Source: Flabesymbios commensalis (lineage: Eukaryota; Annelida; Polychaeta; Terebellida; Flabelligeridae). Taken from it: a DNA stretch of 64,000 bases. Of this stretch, positions 58,970 to 64,000 are shown in pieces. The notes beneath the pieces were generated by a model. The model saw nothing but the letters and a program-made list of their open reading frames with translations, had not been told where the DNA came from and searched no databases. The position numbers and the translations under genes are program-made. Every line of letters begins with the position of its first letter. Position 1 is the stretch's first letter. Location of the stretch: assembly GCA_964017125.1 (NCBI GenBank), contig OZ024902.1, forward strand, positions 38,901,780 to 38,965,779, written 5' to 3'.

Positions 58970-59940
58970 TATTCAATATGGCCGCCCTGGCTCTTCCCTA
59001 CAAGTCGACATAAACGCTCTAGAGTCGCCAATAATCACCTGATCTTCACTATTTTTTTCTAAACATTTTTTGATGGATTAGACTGGTTATGTTTGAAAAT
59101 TAGCTAATTTGCATATTCAAGATGAGCTAAACGCTCTACAGTCGCCAATATTCATCGGATCTTCACAATAAAAAAATTGAACACTGTTATGGATTGCCCT
59201 GGATATGTTCAAATCGGCTAATTTATATTCAAAATGGCGAATTTGTGCTCTTCCTTATAAATTCACGTAAACGCTCCACAGACACCAATTCCAATCTTCA
59301 CATTTATTTTTCTGAACACTGATGGTGCGTGATGGATCTTATTTGTATAATATATAAGATCATGATGACCAGACCAGCTCTTCTTCACTAGTACGTGGGG
59401 CCCTGGGATGGTGGTTAGCACCGCTGCCTTTCACACTGAAGCTCGGGGCTCGTTTCCCGGTCTTGGCCGTTTGAAAGAAACAAAAATGGGCTCGAATTCT
59501 GTGCCTCGAGGGCGTTGTCATCTTGACATCTCTTTTTAGCCTGTATGTGCACAAAAGTGGCCTAAAGCCCGATTCATTTCATTTTCTTCCTTACTAATCC
59601 ACATAAACGCCCTACATTTGCCAATATGCATCCGATTTTCACTATTTACTGAAACTGAACTGAACGCTCTACTTCTAGTCGCCAATAGTGATTCCATTTT
59701 CACCTATATTTATTCTGCATATTCTCTGACTAATAGGCCTACCCTTGTTTAGTTTAAAAATTGCATATCTAGTCTCCAATATGCATCCTTTGCAAAACTT
59801 TCCTAAATCATTCTCTGAATGTTTGGCATATTTGACTTTGAAAATGGGTCAATTTGCATATCCAAAATGGCGCTTGGTCACTTCCGATATCCCCATCGTC
59901 ACGGCCATGGCAATAAACTTTTTTAAATTGAGGAAGGTGG
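58970..59940. repeat. Diverged tandem repeat around a SINE
   Basis: Units with acgctctacagtcgccaata, gatcttcacta and gctaatttgcatattcaa recur at about 160-bp intervals. The SINE at 59,397 is inserted in the array. Fragments of the same family are at 26.2 kb. Confidence 0.65.
59397..59575 (+). repeat. tRNA-derived SINE, plus strand
   Basis: ggtggttagcaccgctgcct (box A region) and cggggctcgtttcccggtc (box B region) form a tRNA-like head. It is followed by gtttgaaagaaacaaaaatg and a tail ending tagcctgtatgtgcac, the same as the minus-strand copy at 5,115-5,400. Confidence 0.7.
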
Positions 59941-60061
59941 ACACTTTCTAGTTGAATTATTGTCCGCACAATAGAAATATTGTTTGCAGGGTTTCCAGCT
60001 ATTTAGCGCTCAAAAAATCATTTCACAGACTTTTCATTCAACAGACTCTGCCTATTTTCAG

Positions 60062-60358
60062 GAGCTTCTGTCATTGAAAAGCACAGTTTTTGGCGGTTTT
60101 CTCATGAAGAGGGGCTACCAACAAAAAGGCCATGATGGACAGCGCCACCACTGTCCGGTTTGCCATAAGACATACACGCAGAGAAGCAATATGGTTCGTC
60201 ACTTAAAAGTTCACAGTAGTAGAAGATACCAGTGTATTTTTTGTGGAAAGATTTGTACAAGGATTGACAAAGTGAAAAGACATATAACTCATGTTCACGC
60301 TGATAAAAATGATGGTACAGAAGATCATCTAGAGCGTTGTTTTAATGTTTTATCATAA
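60062..60358 (+). CDS. Alternative end 14: two C2H2 zinc fingers
   Basis: Preferred acceptor tgcctattttcag (ending 60,061), phase 0, 98 codons. An upstream acceptor, attgtttgcag (59,989), is also in phase 0 with an open frame and would add 24 residues, so the exact start is open. The fingers are CPVCHKTYTQRSNMVRH...H and CIFCGKICTRIDKVKRH....H. The tail NDGTEDHLERCFNVLS is shared with the dead end 11. Confidence 0.88.
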   Translation, partial: ELLSLKSTVFGGFLMKRGYQQKGHDGQRHHCPVCHKTYTQRSNMVRHLKVHSSRRYQCIFCGKICTRIDKVKRHITHVHADKNDGTEDHLERCFNVLS

Positions 60359-60401
60359 GTAGATGACTTAGTTTCAAGTATGTTGTATCTTTAGCCGCTG
60401 A

Positions 60402-60407
60402 AATAAA
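60402..60407 (+). terminator. Poly(A) signal after end 14
   Basis: AATAAA 44 bases after the stop. Confidence 0.5.
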
Positions 60408-62044
60408 CATGTTACACTAGTTTCTAAGGCTCATTATTTTCTCTAAATACGTTCTCATCCCAATCTATAGTTCTTCAACGCAGATACCTTGAGCAGGATA
60501 ACAACGTTACTATTACAGCACGATGTGGTGTTAAAGCGACACAATCAGAATTGAATCATAAAAAAATCAGTATTTTTATTTTGGCTCCTTGATATGTCCA
60601 TAATATGTCATAGTATAGTTATGACCTTACATTTTTATCTCAATGCACAGCGTCATGGAAATAATTCCCTACTAGAAATAAGAACTGTTTACATTTAGCT
60701 ACATTTTAATCAAATATTTTTTGCTGGTATATCCGTGAACACAGCTGCCATGATCTCTACATGTTATCTTGATTAAAGCTAAGGTCTCGTTTTTTATCCC
60801 CTGCCCGTAGGGTCCGGTGTCACGTTTTCTTGTAGGCGCAAAAACTACTCAATTTTTTGGAAATTTTAACATGACATCCCTAGCAACATGGGGATGTGCA
60901 AGTGGATTTTTAAAGATGCTACCAAAATTAAAAATGGCCGCCAGAGGTCAACTCCAGAAAAAAAAAAATTAAATTTTACTATCACATTCTCTACGATATG
61001 GAGATGTGCAGGTGACTTTTTGCAAGGTTTTACTGAAATTCAAAATGCCACGGATCAACAATTTTTTTGTGGGCGCAAAAACTCGCAAAATTAGTCAGAA
61101 ATTATTCACATTTTACAATCACATCCCCCAAGATATGGAGATGTGCATGTGATTTTTGGAAGGTTTCACTGAAATTCAAAATGGCCGCCATGGATAAACT
61201 TCATAATTTTTGTGGGCGCAAAAACTAAAAAATCAAAGTCAGAAATAATTCACATTTCACAATCACATAACCCACGATCTGGAAATGTGCAGGTAATTTT
61301 ACTCAAATTTGAGTATCTCGCGAGATGATATAGGATTTCAGGCCTCTTGTTTATTGTTAATCATCACATGGTCTCCGTTGCTACCTTCTATTCACTTTTA
61401 TCTTTGGCTTTTTAAACATTCTGTTATCACTGGATTCTTTTGTTTTACTGTCGTTATGATAGTGACAGTAAAATCATGAGTTATGATTGTACATTGGCGG
61501 CGACACGTTTATCCGACGTTTTACACTTCATTATAAAACTGAGTGGATATAACATTGTATGCGTCAACAATGATTTGTTCACCTTAATATCCGTTTTTTA
61601 TTGATGACAGATGATTAAGATTACGTATCTTTTTGTTTATAATTATTAAAAATTATTTATGTAAAAAGATGCACCCTCTAAAATGTTAGTACTGTCATAG
61701 CTGAAACTCACCTCATGCAGAATGATGAATCACCTGAGATATAATATATTAAATATTGCAATTTTCGGAACTTTCATTCAAGTGCAATCTCATAGCAAGA
61801 AATAATTGTAAATATTATAACGATAAAACCAAATATACATGTATATTATTGGACTTTCGAAAGTGTTGCCGTGGCAATGCGGTGATTGAACGATACGATG
61901 AGCAATATGTAGGCCTACATAAACACGTGACAATGCAATTGTACTGATTTAAATATAAATTGTACAGTGTTTCTATTGGCATATAAATTTATTTTAAATA
62001 ATAAAATCTTGGTAGTAAAACACGAGTTTTCCACTTTTTTGCAG
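60408..62044. other. Spacer, no gene seen
   Basis: AT-rich, apart from the repeat array at 60,790-61,350. Confidence 0.5.
60790..61350. repeat. Diverged tandem repeat, same family as 47.5 kb
   Basis: gatgtgcaagtg, aaaatggccgcc, gtgggcgcaaaaact and tcacat words recur in the same order as at 47,530-48,460. Both arrays lie in introns between zinc-finger ends. Confidence 0.75.
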
Positions 62045-62278
62045 AGACAACTGTACCCCCAGTATGGGTATAAAGCGGCAGTGGGCTCACCCTTGAAGCA
62101 ACGCTGTCCCCAGCGCCACCTGTGTCCATATTGTACCAACTCCTACAGTCAACAAAGAAATCTCGATCGCCATATTAAGACTAATCATGGGGGAAGACGG
62201 TATCATTGCCACTTATGTGACAAGTCATTCACCAGAACAGATCTACTTGCGAAACATATAAGAAACGCACATGGTTAG
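62045..62278 (+). CDS. Alternative end 15: two C2H2 zinc fingers
   Basis: Acceptor ccacttttttgcag (ending 62,044), phase 0, 77 codons, the shortest end. The fingers are CPYCTNSYSQQRNLDRH....H and CHLCDKSFTRTDLLAKH....H. The stop comes right after the last histidine and two further residues, so there is no tail. Confidence 0.9.
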   Translation, partial: RQLYPQYGYKAAVGSPLKQRCPQRHLCPYCTNSYSQQRNLDRHIKTNHGGRRYHCHLCDKSFTRTDLLAKHIRNAHG

Positions 62279-62336
62279 GGATTAGACCAATGACATAACT
62301 ACTAACAGAATATGTTCTCTCTTGTTGTTGTTCTTT

Positions 62337-62342
62337 AATAAA
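62337..62342 (+). terminator. Poly(A) signal after end 15
   Basis: AATAAA 59 bases after the stop. Confidence 0.5.
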
Positions 62343-62417
62343 AATGACAATCATATCTGTATATTTTCATATTCATTATGGGGTCTCGTCTCGATACATG
62401 TATTATCTCGATTGATT

Positions 62418-62567
62418 GATCGAATCTGATTTTAAATGATTTAAAATTCTGAATGTTACTTATCACTCGCACTCGCTCCCTTGGATTCCACATGATCGAA
62501 TCTGATTTTAAATGATTTGAAATTCTGAATGTTACTTATCACTCGCACTCGCTCCCTTGGATTCCAC
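62418..62567. repeat. 75-bp perfect-looking tandem duplication
   Basis: gatcgaatctgattttaaat through ttggattccac occurs twice with almost no change, so it is very recent. Confidence 0.9.
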
Positions 62568-62720
62568 GAACGATCCGTCTTAAAATGAGTATCTTCATAG
62601 GTGCTATATAATTATAGACATACAATAGACAGGAAGATATATATTCTCAGTGGTAGGGTAATTCTCGTGAGTTGGTGCTGACGAATGCACACATTTAACA
62701 GTACAATTCCTTTCTTTCAG

Positions 62721-63011
62721 GGTCCTGAGCCCCAGACAGATATGCTGGGTAATGTCTGGACAGTTGTACCACCCGGGCCCCGAGCAGGAGCTAAACGTCA
62801 CGTGTCACAGAGCAACGATTGTCCTGTATGTCATAAGACATATCAACATAGCAAAGATTTGATCCGCCATATGGTACTTCACAGCGGAGAACGATTCCTT
62901 TGTAATTTTTGTGGTAGGCTGTTTACAAGAAAGGATAAAGCGAAAAAACACGTAGACACTTTTCACGAGGGGATAGATTGTGGAATTTCAATTGTCACTC
63001 ATTCAAAATGA
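62721..63011 (+). CDS. Alternative end 16: two C2H2 zinc fingers
   Basis: Acceptor ttcctttctttcag (ending 62,720), phase 0, 96 codons. A Pro/Gly-rich linker precedes CPVCHKTYQHSKDLIRH...H, then HSGER, then CNFCGRLFTRKDKAKKH....H. HSGER is close to the classic finger linker. It is a near paralogue of end 17. Confidence 0.9.
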   Translation, partial: GPEPQTDMLGNVWTVVPPGPRAGAKRHVSQSNDCPVCHKTYQHSKDLIRHMVLHSGERFLCNFCGRLFTRKDKAKKHVDTFHEGIDCGISIVTHSK

Positions 63012-63706
63012 CCTATTGTAATCATTAAGCAATGATTACGGAACTTAGATATTAGAGGTCTGAATATCTAGATAAACGCGACAGGGTTGAATCATAATGC
63101 ATTATTAGTGGACTAAATTTTTTCATAAGATAGGCTTAATTCATGTTTGTTTTATCCATATGTGAGACACGCTCGACTCGTTTGGAATGATTTATTGTAC
63201 CACCAGACGTAAAAATAAGAATTAGTGATATATACCCTTTTAATGAACTTTGACTTCGAGAACGTTGTGTCTGCTGACTTTGTCAGATTAATAGCTGGAA
63301 TTTGATGGGACGTTTTCATATGCTTATTTACATTTTAATGCTCTTGCACATTTTTAGTGTTGTGGTTTGATTTTACAATTGCATCCGATGTCAATGATAT
63401 CATGAATTTCTCCAATAACAAAATATTAAAATCTTTGTCAGTTATGGCTGGAGAGTGTTCTGTGACTTATTATTTCTCAGACGAAACTTCATGACGTGGT
63501 CATGGAAAGTGATCTTACCTTCTGTCTTAAATCCGATTCTGTTATGCAACGGCGTTTCCATTAACTACTTTATGCTGTGCATATTTATTTTCTTGATAAC
63601 ACATATCTACCAACTAAAGGACCATTAAAAGGTGTTGAAAATGTAATTATCTAGGTTGAAGGAGTCAAACCTAACAACTTAATAGCCATAACGTGTTTTC
63701 TTGCAG

Positions 63707-64000
63707 GGCATCGGGCCCAACACAGGCATGGTGAACAACGGTTGGAACTATCGGCAAATTGGACAACCAACACCGAATGACCTTAATACCTATCCCGAAG
63801 ATTCACAGCGTCATGCGTGTTCTGTATGCCACAAGACATACCAGCACAACAAACATCTAGCCCGTCATATGGCACTACACAGCGGAGAACGATTTCGTTG
63901 CCATTTTTGTGACAGGCTTTTCACAAGGAAGGATAAAGCTAAGAAACACATAACTACCGTTCACAGAGATATGTATCTTGGAAGTAAGACAGCCGTAAGC
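63707..64000 (+). CDS. Alternative end 17: two C2H2 zinc fingers, cut by the window
   Basis: Acceptor cgtgttttcttgcag (ending 63,706), phase 0, open to the last base (98 codons) with no stop reached. It starts Gly-Ile-Gly-Pro-Asn, like the Gly-Pro-Glu-Pro of end 16. The fingers are CSVCHKTYQHNKHLARH...H, HSGER and CHFCDRLFTRKDKAKKH....H. Strong likeness to end 16 marks a recent duplication. The array therefore continues to the right of this window. Confidence 0.88.

Noticed and set aside
62418-62567. Two-copy 75-bp direct repeat as a possible CRISPR-like structure
   Set aside because: There are only two adjacent units with no spacers, in animal DNA. It is an ordinary tandem duplication.

Overview
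The window is animal genomic DNA: AT-rich, intron-rich and full of short repeats, tRNA-derived SINEs, inverted-repeat (MITE-like) elements and microsatellites, with no bacterial gene organisation. The dense miniature elements with CAGCAAAC-type ends and the many TAGGCCTA words look like a marine invertebrate, perhaps an echinoderm or hemichordate. That placement is an impression and has not been tested.

The left third (1 to about 20,200) holds no convincing intact gene. It contains a pair of decayed related sequences (1.2-2.3 kb), tandem repeats (2.7-4.1, 6.4-7.3, 10.4-11.2, 11.6-12.7 kb), SINEs, foldback elements, a fossil fragment of an LTR retroelement (9.3-9.6 kb) and two LTR-like blocks in tandem (13.3-14.0 kb). 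A CCAAT/CRE-bearing stretch near 16.2-16.4 kb is a weak candidate promoter.

From 20,220 to the right edge everything recognisable on the + strand fits one large gene built like Drosophila lola or mod(mdg4). One constant coding exon (20,220-21,195) gives a 317-residue N-terminal half with a conserved-looking first 57 residues, an acidic Ser-rich linker and two SUMO-consensus sites. It ends in a phase-0 splice donor. Downstream lie at least 16 complete or window-cut alternative 3' ends. Each begins directly after a splice acceptor, in phase 0, and each that is complete carries its own stop, often with a poly(A) signal touching or close behind it. They encode different DNA-binding-type modules: two two-exon ends with a DUF3504 domain (the Crypton tyrosine-recombinase-derived domain of QRICH1 and ZMYM proteins), one cysteine-rich end like the C-terminal domain of piggyBac transposases, three ends with an unnamed winged-helix-like module, and ten ends with two or three C2H2 zinc fingers. 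The last of these runs off the window, so the array continues.

Dead ends are interspersed: a cysteine-rich exon cut off by a repeat, a decayed winged-helix-like exon, a zinc-finger exon collapsed by an internal deletion and one or two fainter relics. The DUF3504 and cysteine-rich exons were duplicated as a cassette (about 30.0-33.1 kb and 34.2-40.4 kb). The inference is that one regulatory N-terminal half is joined to many alternative DNA-readers, several of them taken from transposases.
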